Origin: Microplitis mediator
Taxonomy: Eukaryota; Arthropoda; Insecta; Hymenoptera; Braconidae
DNA: 64,000 bases
Reading direction: 5' to 3'
Assembly: GCF_029852145.1 (NCBI RefSeq)
Contig: NC_079974.1
Location: 13,145,041 to 13,209,040, forward strand
Shown here: piece by piece, positions 38,432-50,630 of the stretch
Layout of the letters: each line of letters starts with the position of its first letter
How positions within the stretch are numbered: the stretch's first letter is position 1
Translations under genes and position numbers: made by a program
Notes under the pieces: model-generated
The model's input: only the letters and a program-made list of their open reading frames with translations
What the model was told of the DNA's origin: nothing
Databases searched by the model: none

Positions 38432-38926
38432 ATGGGTATTGATATATTTGGATGGGTCTCAACATCATCTAATGATAATGTTAAAAGTGGTAGTGTTGGC
38501 CCTGCAGGAGTAGGATTTAAATTTACTAGTGACGGTCAATATGATATGAATCATAAAAGACTCTGTAATCTTGGTGAGCCTACTGATGGATTTGATGCAA
38601 TATCTTTAACAACTATGCAACATGCTATCAATAATCAACTAGTTCCGGTAAATAATAAAATTGGTCATAACAATTCATTTATCAGTGTTATGGAATCACA
38701 AAGACAAGAGTATGAAACAAAACAAGATATTAAACAAACTTCGATATCAGAACTCATTTCCACTTTAGAAACCAAAGTGAGTGGATTGGAGAAAATAATT
38801 GATCTTCAGCAAACAACGATTGATGGACTAACAGCACGTACGGTGAATCTTTTAAAATCAGTGATACGCGATGGGCGAATGATTGCTGACATAGAACTTA
38901 AACTAACCAAACTTTTCAAAAATTAA
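38432..38926 (+). CDS. Small coiled-coil, fibre-like protein of Polinton 1
   Basis: A 164-aa frame with an ATG start. The N-terminal third contains FTSDGQYDMNHKRLCNLGEP and DAISLTTMQHAIN, a pattern like the DGnxDxxnkrLxnvxxPxxxxDAv segments found in phage and viral fibre or neck proteins. The C-terminal half (about residues 90-160) is a predicted coiled coil with regular Leu/Ile spacing. One base separates its stop from the integrase ATG, which suggests a compact element gene order. A virion attachment role is inference from pattern only. Confidence 0.5.
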   Translation: MGIDIFGWVSTSSNDNVKSGSVGPAGVGFKFTSDGQYDMNHKRLCNLGEPTDGFDAISLTTMQHAINNQLVPVNNKIGHNNSFISVMESQRQEYETKQDIKQTSISELISTLETKVSGLEKIIDLQQTTIDGLTARTVNLLKSVIRDGRMIADIELKLTKLFKN

Positions 38927-39483
38927 AATGGATAGTGAAAAAGCAGTGATAGCTCAAGAGCTTCATAAACAAGCTCGTAAAAATTATCCACGTCGTCATG
39001 TTGATATACGAGGCTTAGACGAAACATGGCAAGCTGATCTTGTCGACATGATCTCTTACTCCTCAAATAATAACGGGTATAAGTATTTACTTACAATTAT
39101 TGATAATTTTTCAAAATATAGTTGGGTGGTACCTATGAAGAGTAAAAATGCTAAAGATACTACAGCTGCTATGGTATCCATTTTAAAACAAGGACGCACA
39201 CCTAAACATTTACATGTAGATCAGGGAAAAGAGTTTTATAATAAAGAATTTAATAATCTTATGAAGCGTTACAATATTAACATGTATTCGACATTTAGCA
39301 ACTTGAAAGCATCGATCTGTGAACGTTTCAATCGTACGCTAAAAAATAAAATGTGGCAAAAATTTCCATTTCGCGGAAATTACAAATGGATTGATATACT
39401 GGATAATCTAGTTAAAATTTATAATAATACCAAACATCGAACTATTAAAATGAAACCAGCTGATGTTACCACAATCAATGAAG

Positions 39484-40419
39484 GGAGAAAGGGAAAAGAA
39501 GAAGAAGAAGGACAAGGAGAGTGGAGACCAGAAGCCCAACGAAGCTCCATTCGTCGTAGTCGAAGGGAAGAAGAAAAAGAAAAAACGGAGGAAAAAGGAA
39601 AAGAAGGCAGCAGCAGGGATCAGTGGAGCAAAAGGACCGGGACAAGACGGGACACCCAATGGACCAGCGACGGAACGGACCACAGCATCCAAGGAGGCCA
39701 AGCGGCAGAAGAGGCGACAACGGGTGGAGGCCGTTTTGATCACACCAGGTGAGTCGAGATCGTCTGGGGAAGTTTTGAAAGCATTGCGATCGAAACTCTC
39801 TCCGGAGGATCTTACTACTAGTGTAAGATCGATAAGGACAACCAGAAAAGGCGGTCTTCTTATTGAGTTCGAGGAATCTGTCAAAGATCGCTCCGCTCTC
39901 GATAAGAAGATTACCGAGGCGGCTGGTGGAGTTGTCGCGGTGCGCCATCTCGTTCCTACCACTACGGTGGTTGTTGACGCGCTGGACGCTGCGACAACAG
40001 TTGATGAAGTAAGGGCGACCTTGCGTCGGAGCATCGGTGAAGGTGCGGACGAGCTCAAAGTTAATATAGCTAAAACCAATAAATGGGGAGCAGTCCGTGC
40101 TTTCATTGAGGCAAGATGCGCCGTCGCCACTGCCTTAGAGACGTTGGAAAAGGTAAAAGTGGGCTGGTTGGTCTGCCGTATCCGCCGCTGGGAACGGCTC
40201 GATCGATGCTTTCGCTGCCATGGTCTTGGTCATTCGGCCGGATCATGTAAGGTGGAAGTTGATCGGTCGGGCCTTTGCTGGCGTTGCGGCCAGGTGGACC
40301 ACCAGGCCAAGGCCTGTCCCAATCCACCACGCTGCCACCTCTGTGCGGCAGTAGGAAACGGCCGATCTGTCGATCACACAATCGGTTCGAGGCGTTGCAC
40401 TTCTTATAAAAATGGCTAA
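39484..40419 (+). CDS. ORF1 (Gag-like) of the R1-clade LINE, N-terminus missing
   Basis: About 310 codons without stops. The start is Lys/Glu-rich low complexity (EKKKKKDKESGDQ, KKKKKRRKKEKK). It is followed by a conserved R1-type central domain and three CCHC-like knuckles: CFRCHGLGHSAGSC, CWRCGQVDHQAKAC and CHLCAAVGNG. Such proteins bind element RNA. There is no element-encoded ATG before the domain, and a frame continuing from the interrupted integrase gene is fortuitous. The stop overlaps the ORF2 start as ATGGCTAA, a classic overlap for coupled translation. Confidence 0.8.
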   Translation, partial: GEREKKKKKDKESGDQKPNEAPFVVVEGKKKKKKRRKKEKKAAAGISGAKGPGQDGTPNGPATERTTASKEAKRQKRRQRVEAVLITPGESRSSGEVLKALRSKLSPEDLTTSVRSIRTTRKGGLLIEFEESVKDRSALDKKITEAAGGVVAVRHLVPTTTVVVDALDAATTVDEVRATLRRSIGEGADELKVNIAKTNKWGAVRAFIEARCAVATALETLEKVKVGWLVCRIRRWERLDRCFRCHGLGHSAGSCKVEVDRSGLCWRCGQVDHQAKACPNPPRCHLCAAVGNGRSVDHTIGSRRCTSYKNG

Positions 40420-43409
40420 GGTCCTGCAGGCGAATCTACAACGGTGCAGGACATCGCTGGATCTACTTCTGGCGCGGAGACAAGACTGCAGAATGGATAT
40501 TGTTCTGGTTTCAGAGCAATACCATTCAGCGTCCGGACCAAATTGGTTCTGTGACCCTTCGGGGACAGCGGCAATTTGGATTCCGGACCTAGGGTCTGTT
40601 TCCGTGAAGGACAGTGGATCCAGGGATGGTATTGTATGAGTAGTTACGCCTGCGATCACCTTCGTGTCGTGCTATTTTACTCCCAACGAGCCTATCGCTG
40701 ACTTCCGAAAGAGGGTGAATGAACTCGAAAGAGTCGTTCACAATCTTGAGGGAGAAATCGTGATAGGTGGTGATTTCAATGCGAAATCCATCGATCGGGG
40801 GATGGAATGGACCGACACGCGCGGTACTGAGCTCTTGGACATGATGGCAGATCTCGATCTTGTCATTGCGAATAAGGGAAACACTGCAACTTCCGCAGGG
40901 TGGGCACATGTGGGTCAATAATTGACCTCACATTTGCTACTCAACGGATGCTGCGGTGATCTCAGACTGGGCTGTTTTGGAGGAGTTTACGGCTAGCGAT
41001 CATCAATACATCTCGTATACGGTACATGATCTACGGGGAAACCCTGCGATTGTGTCCCAGCGATCAATGAAGCGGGTAGGTTGGAGGGTTTCGAAGCTGG
41101 ATGAGGGTGCTTTACAAAAGGCAGTCTCAGACAGCGCTGAGGCCTTCTCTCCTATGTCTGCTGAGACGCGCGAAGATGTTGAGATGATTGTTGGCCGTAC
41201 GACGAAGGCTATCGTCTTAGGCTGCGACGCTGCGATGCCTCGACGTTCCGCGAGCTCACGCAGAAAACCAGCTTACTGGTGGACTGATGGGATCGCGCTG
41301 CTCAGGGCTGAGTGTTTGCGTCTTCGGAGGCAAGAACTCAGGACGCGAAAGCGTGATACTGGGCAGCAGAAGAACGAAAAGTACAAAGCGGCGAAGAAGC
41401 GACTGGTTGTGGCGATCAAGGAAAGCAAAGGGAGATGCTGGAAGGCGGTCTGCGAAGAAGTAGATAATGATCTATGGGGCCTTGGCTACCAGATTGTTAC
41501 TCGAAAATTCCTGGGTCGCAGTCCAGTACCACCTATGGAACCTGATGCGATGCAGGAAATAGTCAATATCCTGTTTCCGGAACGTGAAGATCGAGACAGT
41601 CCAGTTTGGACTATATCCGATGACGACTATCCACCTTTCTCAACAGCTGAACTGCGGGTGGTTGTAAAGAATCTCAAAGGAGGAAAGGCCCCGGACCCCG
41701 ACGGTATCCCTGTTGAGGTTTATAAGGCCCTCCTCCCTCAGCACGAACAACTGCTTTTGAGTACTTACAACTCCTGCATTTCGGTTGGAGTTTTTCCTGC
41801 ACGATGGAAGCTGCAAAGGTTAGTCCTGTTGGACAAAGGAAAGGGTCCGCCCTATACTCCTTCGCCCTACAGGCCACTTTACATGCTGGACGTAGCTGGA
41901 AAAATTCTCGAATCGTTAATTCATAATCGACTGAGAATTGAAGTTGCAGATGTCGGTGGTCTAGCGGCAAACCAACATGGTTTTCGGTTGGGTCGCAGCA
42001 CAATCGGTGCTATTTCGGAAGCGCTTTCATTTTCCAGAAGAGCTTGGACGGGAAACCATCGATCCCGTCCAGTATGCATTATGATGACATTCGATGTCAA
42101 AAATGCATTCGATTCGGCACGATGGCCGGATATAATGGAAGCGCTTCGGAAATTAGGTCTGTCCGAGTATCTCATCCGGATCATTGACGATTACTTACGT
42201 GATCGTTTTTTGATCTATGAGACTACTTTTGGCGAGATGATGAAGAAGCTGAGTGGAGGAGCGGCTCAGGGTTCTGTCTTAGGACCGGAACTCTGGATCA
42301 TCCTTTACGACGCACTTCTACGTCTAGACCTACCGAGTGAGGTGATACTGGAGGGGTTTGCTGACGATGTGGCAGCACTAATCCTTGCGCGCTCTTACGA
42401 GAGTGCGCAGAGATTGGCAAGCCTGGTCGCGACCAAAGTGGACGCTTGGCTAAATGACCATGGTATGGCATTAGCTAAGGCAAAAACTGAGGTTATAGTT
42501 CTCGCAGCCCAGAGGTGGTTTCCAAGTCCTTTCCGTGCTCTCGTCGTAGATCAACACGTCGAGAGTGGAAGTTCTCTGAAATACCTCGGGGTGACGATCG
42601 ATACGAAACTTACGTTTCGCGAGCAGATTGTCGGTGCGGCTAATAAAGCGACAAAGTTGGTAGCAAACCTTTCTCGGTTGATGCCGAACGTCGGAGGACC
42701 GAAGAGCAGCCGTAGACGGGCTCTTATAAGTGTCTCAAACTCGACAATGCTTTACGGAGCAGAAATCTGGTGTGAGTCACTTAAAGTAGAATGCTATCGT
42801 CGACGACTGGCATCTGTTCAACGGAGAGGCGCACTGAGGATAGCTTGCGCTTACCGAACGGTTTCGGAAGCAGCCGTGATGGTCATCGCGGGTGTGATTC
42901 CGATCGACCTTTTAGGGTTCGAGAGGAGACGCATCTGGGATACCCGTCGGGCTGGGGAAGAACCATTGGAAAGAGTTAAGGCTCGAAAACGCGAGGAAAC
43001 CCTGAAACTCTGGCAAGAGCGATGGGAATCTGCGGAAACGGGACGTTGGACATTCAGGCTTATTGAACGAGTCCGTGACTGGATTTCACGGAAAGAAGGA
43101 GAGGTGGATTACTACCTTTCCCAATTTCTCTCCGGTCATGGCCAGTTCAATGAGTACTTGTATCGCATGAGGATCTGAACCGATCCTTATTGCCAGTACT
43201 GTCCGCAAGTTGTCGACTCTGCCGAGCACACTTTCTTTTCCTGTCAGCGTTGGTCTGAAATACGGCTGCGTTTTCAGGAGGAGAAAGGAGTGCCAAATGC
43301 CACTGACCTGGTGATACCTTGGATGTTGGTGACGGCAGACAATTTTAACACAATGACAACATACGCCCGAACGCTGATAACGGAGAAGAAAAAAGAAGAG
43401 CTTGTGTAG
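40412..43409 (+). pseudogene. ORF2 endonuclease and reverse transcriptase of the R1-clade LINE
   Basis: The endonuclease part (VLQANLQRC, VSEQY, GGDFNAKS) has a nonsense codon at 40637-40639 and a frameshift near 40905-40955. The reverse transcriptase (40956 on) is open: GGKAPDPDGIP, QHGFRLGRSTIGA, TFDVKNAFDSARW, SGGAAQGSVLGPELW, GFADDVAAL. A TGA at 43176 precedes the C-terminal zinc motif (YCQYCP..EHTFFSC), which is in the same frame up to 43409. R1 enzymes nick DNA and prime reverse transcription at the target. This copy cannot make a full protein. Confidence 0.85.
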
Positions 43410-43417
43410 AGCCGACG

Positions 43418-43701
43418 AAGATGAACAGCGACGGCGACAAGAAGAGGAAGACTAGCACTGCGAAGTAATGCTAACGCGGTCCCGCAGTGCTAGGTCTGAA
43501 GAAGGGAGGGATTGAGGTTTTTAGCCGGTAGGGCCCCCAAGGATACAGTTATTTGCTTAAAACATCATTTAAGTAAATACATCCTTGGGGGAGGAGCCCG
43601 GCACACGGAGAATAATAGGCATATGGAGAGCAGCTTATGCCTTTCATATAAATATTGTTTTCTACGGTGCGGTGACGCATTTTTCCCTCAATCTCCTTCC
43701 T
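43418..43701 (+). other. 3' UTR of the R1-clade LINE
   Basis: GC-rich then AT-rich non-coding sequence before the poly(A) tail. It contains an imperfect inverted repeat, AGCACTGCG..CGCAGTGCT (43453-43491), a hairpin that could serve recognition by the element's reverse transcriptase; that role is inference. Confidence 0.5.
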
Positions 43702-43892
43702 AAAAAAAAAAAAAAAACACAATCAATGAAAAACTAGTTTTACAAAAAATTTATGAACCTCTTCGAATCAAGCAGGCAGTGAAAAAGAAAAAGTTTGAAA
43801 TTGGAGATAGAGTACGAATAAGCAAATATAAACATGTATTTGAGAAAGGATATACACCAAACTGGACGACTGAAATTTTCACAATCAAATCA

Positions 43893-44790
43893 TGAGACAA
43901 ATCGCTTTTCGTCTTCGCGATTTTTACCAGCAGCCACCAGAATTCGCGGGTTGAACCCTGGCTTAGGCTGGCCTCTAACAAATTTTATTTTACTTGGACA
44001 GAGCAGTGGGCTGGGGTTCTTGCAAAGCAAAGACCCGCACTTATTCAAACTCGGCAACGCATGAGAAAACTTATCAACTTACCTCACGGCTTATAAAATT
44101 ATAGAATATTCTTATTGATGGTCGAATTACTATTTGTAACTTAATTAATATTTATTTTATCAGACTATTTAATAATCTTACCGGTAAAATAGGAAATAAG
44201 TAGGATGAACAGTGATAGATGGAATAAAAGGAATTAATCTGAATACTTTGCAAGTTTATTGCCAATTATAATAATCAAAATTACTTACAAGAAAATGCAA
44301 GCGCTGGATATAATGTAGACAGATTCGTGGCACAGTATAAATTTTATATCGCGAATATATCGCCGGTAACGTACAGTAATATTTAATTTAACTAACTTTG
44401 TTGATAATAATCAGTAAACTTGGACAGTAAAGTATATCGCAAGAGAATTGCTAGTAACACAACTATAACGCAAGTTAATTTCCCGATTTACAAAGTACTT
44501 ATCCGTATTAACAAGGTCGCAAATGAATTGCTCGTATACGACAGTAAAACTAATTTATACGTCTTAATGCTAATTGATCCAGGATCGAAGTGAAGTTCAA
44601 TCACCGTAGGGTCTTAGGGCTGAGTTTTTGGGCTCGCTCCCCACTTCTCCTCACGGTCATGCGTTGAGGTGATAACTAGTCATGTGACCATGGCACTATG
44701 ACTAGCTTTAGGTGATTTCAGACGGCAACGAGACGGGGAAAAATGGGAACCGCAAGGCTGAGAGAGAAGATGACAATTCACATTGTCTCA
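43893..44790. mobile_element. Solo LTR, 898 bp, in the integrase gene
   Basis: The inverted termini are TGAGACAA...TTGTCTCA, with a 4-bp duplication ATCA at 43889-43892 and 44791-44794. The integrase frame continues exactly across it. No coding region seen. Orientation is not clear: TATA-like and AATAAA-like strings occur on both strands. Gypsy-like by termini and duplication size. Confidence 0.75.
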
Positions 44791-45128
44791 ATCAATACAA
44801 AATACTTATCCTGTGACATATAAACTTGCTGATTACCTTGATCGACCTATTGAAGGAGGCTTCTATGAACAGGAGTTCAGCAAAGTAAAATATCCTGATG
44901 TATACCTTATTGAAAAAATTGTTAAAAAGCGTGGAAATCAAGTTTATGTGAAATGGCTTGGTTTCGACAGCTCACATAACAGTTGGATCAGCGAATCAGA
45001 ATTATAACAAAAAATTGTACATTTTTTCTGAAATAAAATACATTATATTTGAAAAAAAAAAAAAATAAGTTTTTTAGTTTTTTTTTAATTTTATTTTCAT
45101 TTACAAATAAAAAATTATAATTTATACA

Positions 45129-45935
45129 TTAATTTTTCAGTTTTTTATATCCCCATGGTAATGTATCTGGAGAATCCTCTTGCAACTTTCTTTTATCATC
45201 ATTCCAACTTAGAGTTAATTTAGTTTGTTTAATCGTCTTAACCTCACGTTTATTACTTCTAATCAGGAATTGGGGTTTAATTACATTGGTGTACTTTTCA
45301 AGACAGTTTTAAAAATCATTAAACGTGATAGTTCTTAAAGTTGATCCTTTGACTCCTTTTGCTCTTTTTTTAGCTTTCATATTTTTATGAGTTCTGAATG
45401 CATACAGCTTAGCTCTAAGTCCTACAAACTCGCTCATAATTTCACCATTATTCTCGTCTTTCATGAGACCAACAACTTTTTTATTTACTAATGGAATATC
45501 ATAAATATTGTTTGGAGGATAATTGGAGGTGTCAAACATTTTAATATCACGTTTAATGATTTCATATATCATTGGAACCTTAAAATAGTAAATTAAACTA
45601 TCAGTATCAGTATACATAAGTTTTGATTCATCATTAGTAAATTGTTTTTTAATGTAATTATAGTGAAAATCGTAAATATAAGTTTTTGATAAATCAAGTA
45701 TAGTAAATCCAACATAAATTGGTTTATTAAAATTAGCTCTAACTCTTTTCAACTCAATTAATAATAATTCTTTATCAGAAATGGTAAAACTATGGAAATT
45801 TGGTTTCGATATTAAAGATTTCGCACCGTATCTACCATGCCATTTTGTCACTAACTTAAAATCTTTTTATTTTCTCACATTTTCCATTGTTTTACCAAAT
45901 ACTGCATTGTTCATGAGCTTGTAAAAGTTCTTTTC
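45129..45935 (-). pseudogene. 3' part of the Polinton 1 protein-primed DNA polymerase B
   Basis: The minus-strand sequence contains polymerase motif B (KLMNNAVFGKTMENV, near 45910-45870) and motif C (YTDTDSLIYYF, near 45610), followed by typical C-terminal sequence ending LPWGYKK. The longest open piece is 45309-45851. In-frame stops lie just upstream of it and at its 3' end (about 45310). Exonuclease, terminal-protein and motif A regions are absent, so the gene is cut off near 45935-45960, where a different element begins. It differs clearly from the polymerase at 50631, so it belongs to another Polinton lineage. Confidence 0.75.
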
Positions 45936-45986
45936 TTAAGCTCATGTAAATTGATCAGATAGTAGTATGGTGCAACTATAGCGCCC

Positions 45987-46027
45987 CCCCACCACAAAGT
46001 GGTAGTAGAGCCCAGAGCGTGGTGGGG
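45987..46027. repeat. GC-rich inverted repeat
   Basis: CCCCACCAC (45987-45995) and GTGGTGGGG (46019-46027) form a perfect 9-bp stem in otherwise AT-rich DNA near the proposed left end of element 2. The stretch from 46028 to 46299 is AT-rich, with a short TA run, and shows no gene. Confidence 0.5.
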
Positions 46028-46299
46028 TCACCCACGAGTCTTGCTACCGTCGAATACAATATATATATATATTTGTATGCACTTTTACTTAATTCTAATA
46101 ACATATATATAAATTTACTTACCTTGCAGTCTCATAATGGTGGTAAAATAATCAACTTATAATAATTAAAAATACTAGCTTATATTTAATTAAATTGAAT
46201 AATCAAAAACGCCTCTTTATTTATTAAAGATGATAATGACGAATATTTATTATTTATTATTTTCGAACATACCGATCGAATATAGCGTCCATGCTACCT

Positions 46300-46734
46300 T
46301 TATAATATATCTGATATTTGTTCATACAGATGGAATCTAGGGTCCATGTTACCCGTAAATATAAATTCCCGGTTATACATCGCGTATGAGCATCGATTTT
46401 TTCGATATTGCTGGATCCGTACTTCGTGGATTTGCTTCATGCTTATGTATAATTCTTCCAGTGTAATTGGCAGGTTGCACCCCGTCAGTTTTTTTATGTT
46501 GTCCATTATTTCGAGTCCTTCGATTGGTGAATAAGGCTCATAACAAAGATTGCCAATGAGCTCATAGACTTCTTTGAGAATCTAGAATATATTCAATTAT
46601 TAATTATTAATTATTGCATTTAACTATCGAATTCAAGTTTAAGCTATTATTGCGAATTTTAAATTTCAACTTACATGTCTCTCAAGGTTTAATAGAGTGA
46701 GCATAAAAAAACGCATTCCAATAAAAACGGGCAT
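46300..46734 (-). CDS. Two-exon small protein of element 2, function unknown
   Basis: Exon 1 is 46734-46675 (ATG, 20 codons, hydrophobic: MPVFIGMRFFMLTLL). Intron 46674-46582 has consensus ends (GTAAGT, TTCTAG). Exon 2 runs to the TAA at 46300. The joined frame is open, about 113 aa. The exon 2 product includes ILKEVYELIGNLCYEPYSP and a basic, Tyr-rich tail. I do not recognise the family. The hydrophobic start could be a signal or membrane segment. No other gene overlaps it. Confidence 0.45.
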
Positions 46735-48104
<1,370 letters not shown>

Positions 48105-48976
48105 TTATAAAACCAATGTTATGACCGTTTGTATACATAATTTTAAATTTCTAGTAAAATTATAATCCGCAACTTTGGTAATAATGTCCTTAGTGAAAAA
48201 TAATATTAATTCGAGCACAACTAACGCCATATAATTAGCGGTAAACCAGCCGTGTGTAGCTTCCAAACTACTCTTTATTTTTTCGTTTACAGAGGCATTT
48301 TTCAAACCACCAATCACAAATTTACCAATGATTTCCTCAGATAGCTCGATATCCCCAAAAGTTTGACGTATACGAGGCATTATATCTTTAACAGGTATTA
48401 TTAACTGGTTCAAATATTCATTACAGGGCTCACATAATTTTTGAAGATGCTTCAAACGATTATTTATTAGATCTTCAAACTCGAAATATTCTGCATTGTG
48501 TTTTGCCGCATTGTCACTTTTCTCACATATTTGGGCATTGCATCAGCCTGTTGATTGGTAACATCCATGATGGTAAATAATTTTGCTTTTCCATAGGTTG
48601 ACCCCAATGTCGAATATTGAAAAATGTACCCGTCGAGTGATGATGCGTCGTTAGGCAGCTTTCTATATTGAGCGTCAGGCAAATTGAAATTTTTAGCTAG
48701 TTTTTTTAGCAAAGCCGTAAATTGTTGCCACTTTTCTGATGAACACACTATACCACATGATTTTTCATCAAAAATAGCAATACACGGCACAAATTTATAC
48801 GTTTTAGTGTACAATTTGAGTCCTACAATTATAGATTTGGTACGAGACTCGTTTAATTTATATGAACTGGTCAATAAAAAATCAAATTTCTCCCAAGACT
48901 GAAGTACACGGCTGTCTTGCTGCGAGGTGCTTGGCTCAGCCATTTCGTTAAAAGATCGTTTTTTAGATAAAGACAT
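48105..48976 (-). pseudogene. Uncharacterised protein of element 2, frameshifted
   Basis: The N-terminal part starts at the ATG at 48976 (MSLSKKRSFNEMAEPSTSQQ) and is open to 48467. The C-terminal part is open in another frame from about 48545 to 48105. Sequence in both frames around 48480-48545 is protein-like in the second frame, so a single frameshift near 48540 probably separates two halves of one protein of about 285 aa. The C-terminal end has a hydrophobic segment (YMALVVLELILFFT) that could be membrane-embedded. No family recognised. It is transcribed away from the polymerase gene. Confidence 0.45.
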
Positions 48977-49550
48977 TGCAAAAGCAGCGTGATATGTTTT
49001 AGTCACAAGCTATAGGAGAGAACTGTTGTAGATTATAAAAGTTTCAACTTTTAGCACATTTATTACCCCACCACATGTAAATGCAAACTATGCATTTTCA
49101 ATTCTTCTATATTAGTACAATAACATGCGCAACTTCATGGGATATATGTATATAGGCTGATAAATAAAATAAATTAATTAATAAATAAAAATATACATTG
49201 GTACTTTTGAATAACTTACGCCGGATTATCTAAAATTTTCTATGAGGGTATGCATTTTCTATTACGTTTGTAAATGCATTAGAAGAGTTCGTGTCAAAAC
49301 ACCCACACTCAAAAATTCTTTTTAACAATAATTTTACAAGGCCTTGAAAATTACATATGCGTAATAATGGAAAAATTGAAATAATACAGTTTTACATAAA
49401 AAGGTAGTCATAACAACACGTGAGGCGTAAAACAACATCATCAGCACAACGTATTCTACTCTTTAGTATGATTCTATTTGCAGCTGTAGGGTATTCAATA
49501 ATTATTTAGTTTATTACGAGATACCTAGTGTTGTACAACTTACATAGCAA

Positions 49551-50533
49551 TATGAATCCTGATAATTTACGCTATCAGAAACCTTTCATTACGGCCCTTT
49601 TAGAATTGGTGCGTTATGTAAAGGACAGATCACTACGCGCATGGGCAGCCTATACAGAAACAAGACTTGAAAAATGGTGGCAATTGTCGCGGGAATGTTT
49701 AATAAGATTATTACGACGTCTTGTGATGTTTTCATCATGTCGTTTATTAGCAAGAGCGTACAAAAGAGGACTGCTAACTACCAATACAGTCGTTTCACGT
49801 ACAGTTGTGTCAACAATTCTTTAAACTCAAAAAGCGGACGCTAATTGTTTACAAGATTTGTTGACGGACTACGGTAAGTGTACACACACCTCTTATGATA
49901 AATTTAATTTCTTAATTTCTTGATTTTCCAAACATGTAAAAATTCTATTTTAGAACGATACAGTCGTGACGAGTTATTGCACTTAGACAATAGCTATAAT
50001 AGCAATATCGAAACCGATGACGTGAGTTTTTAATTTTTGTGAAATGTATTAATTTGGTTAAGGATTTTAATTTGTTTGAATATTTGAATTTGTTTTATAT
50101 TTTTATGGCATAGGATGTTACGCAAATAGCTGCACCGTGGATTGGTTATCACCCAGGTTGCGAAACGATAAGAATAGATCATTTTACAGGGGTTCAGCGT
50201 GAGCGTAATTTGTCTACTAGCTCTGACGATTCGTACGTCTCGTTTCCAACAGATAATGAAGATTCGGACGATCCTGGTAAATTTGATTCTGAAGAGGAAG
50301 AATCACTGATGACTGGAAGATCTCAACAATATTATGATAACTGTATTACTGCCGAAGATGAAGAAAAAGAAGAAGCAGAAGAAGAAGAAGAAGAAGAAGA
50401 TAATCCGCAATTCACATACATTTCTGATGATGACAATGACGGTGATGAGTCAAGACGTTTTATACAACGTAAACTTTTAGGTATTTTACACAACGCTAAA
50501 CAGCGTACCTTTTATACAGCGTCAGCGGCTTAA
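49551..50533 (+). pseudogene. Spliced acidic protein upstream of the polymerase, one nonsense codon
   Basis: Exon 1 runs from the ATG at 49551 to 49874, with an in-frame TAA at 49822-49824. Its end matches a donor (TACG/GTAAGT). Exon 2 is about 49955-50019 (acceptor TTTTAG, donor GTGAGT). Exon 3 is about 50115-50533 (acceptor GCATAG). Reading phase is kept across both introns. Exon 1 is basic (Arg, Trp and Leu-rich), and exon 3 is extremely acidic (EEEEEEEEDNP, DDDNDGDE). The exons end shortly before the polymerase frame and could be its 5' exons or a separate gene. Exon ends are by eye. Function unknown. Confidence 0.45.
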
Positions 50534-50630
50534 TAATTATAATAGAATTTGGGATAATTTGCTACCAGTTGAAAAGTAAAATATATTTTGTAACCTGTAA
50601 GTTTTAAATATTTAAAAATTATATTTTCAG

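Larger units (their letters stand above)
39483..43717 (+). mobile_element. R1-clade LINE, 5'-truncated, in the integrase gene
   Basis: A 13-bp target duplication, CACAATCAATGAA, lies at 39470-39482 and 43718-43730. The element ends with about 16 A. The two-frame layout, zinc knuckles in ORF1, and the FADD reverse transcriptase with AAQGS motif fit the R1 clade. The first codons of ORF1 within the element lack an ATG, so the 5' end is truncated. The target is not rDNA. Confidence 0.9.
38928..45007 (+). pseudogene. Polinton integrase with chromodomain, split by two insertions
   Basis: Coding pieces are 38928-39482, 43731-43892 and 44795-45007. They stay in one frame when the insertions and their duplicated bases are left out, and no other stop is visible. 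The core shows an rve-type DDE site: Asp in WQADLVDM, Asp in HVDQGKEF, and Glu in SICERFNRTL. A basic segment follows. The C-terminal piece is a chromodomain (VYLIEKIVKKRG, then YVKWLGFDSSHNSW), as known for many Polinton and chromovirus integrases, where it may guide insertion to marked chromatin. Total length would be about 309 aa. It was inactivated only by insertion of the R1-clade LINE and a solo LTR. Confidence 0.85.
36646..45960. mobile_element. Polinton/Maverick 1 (left end to truncated polymerase)
   Basis: The element starts AGTAGTTAAACTGG where the satellite stops. Polintons usually begin with AG and make a 6-bp duplication; the six bases before it are AGTATA, but the other end is not in view. 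Contents in order are an AT-rich terminal region, a promoter with a 5' UTR intron, three small genes on the plus strand, an integrase with C-terminal chromodomain (plus), and a decayed polymerase 3' part (minus) facing it. Later insertions are an R1-clade LINE and a solo LTR, both inside the integrase gene. The right boundary is approximate. Confidence 0.75.

Noticed and set aside
39408..40659. Minus-strand frames over the R1-clade LINE
   Set aside because: Low-complexity complements of the Lys/Glu-rich ORF1; no domain.
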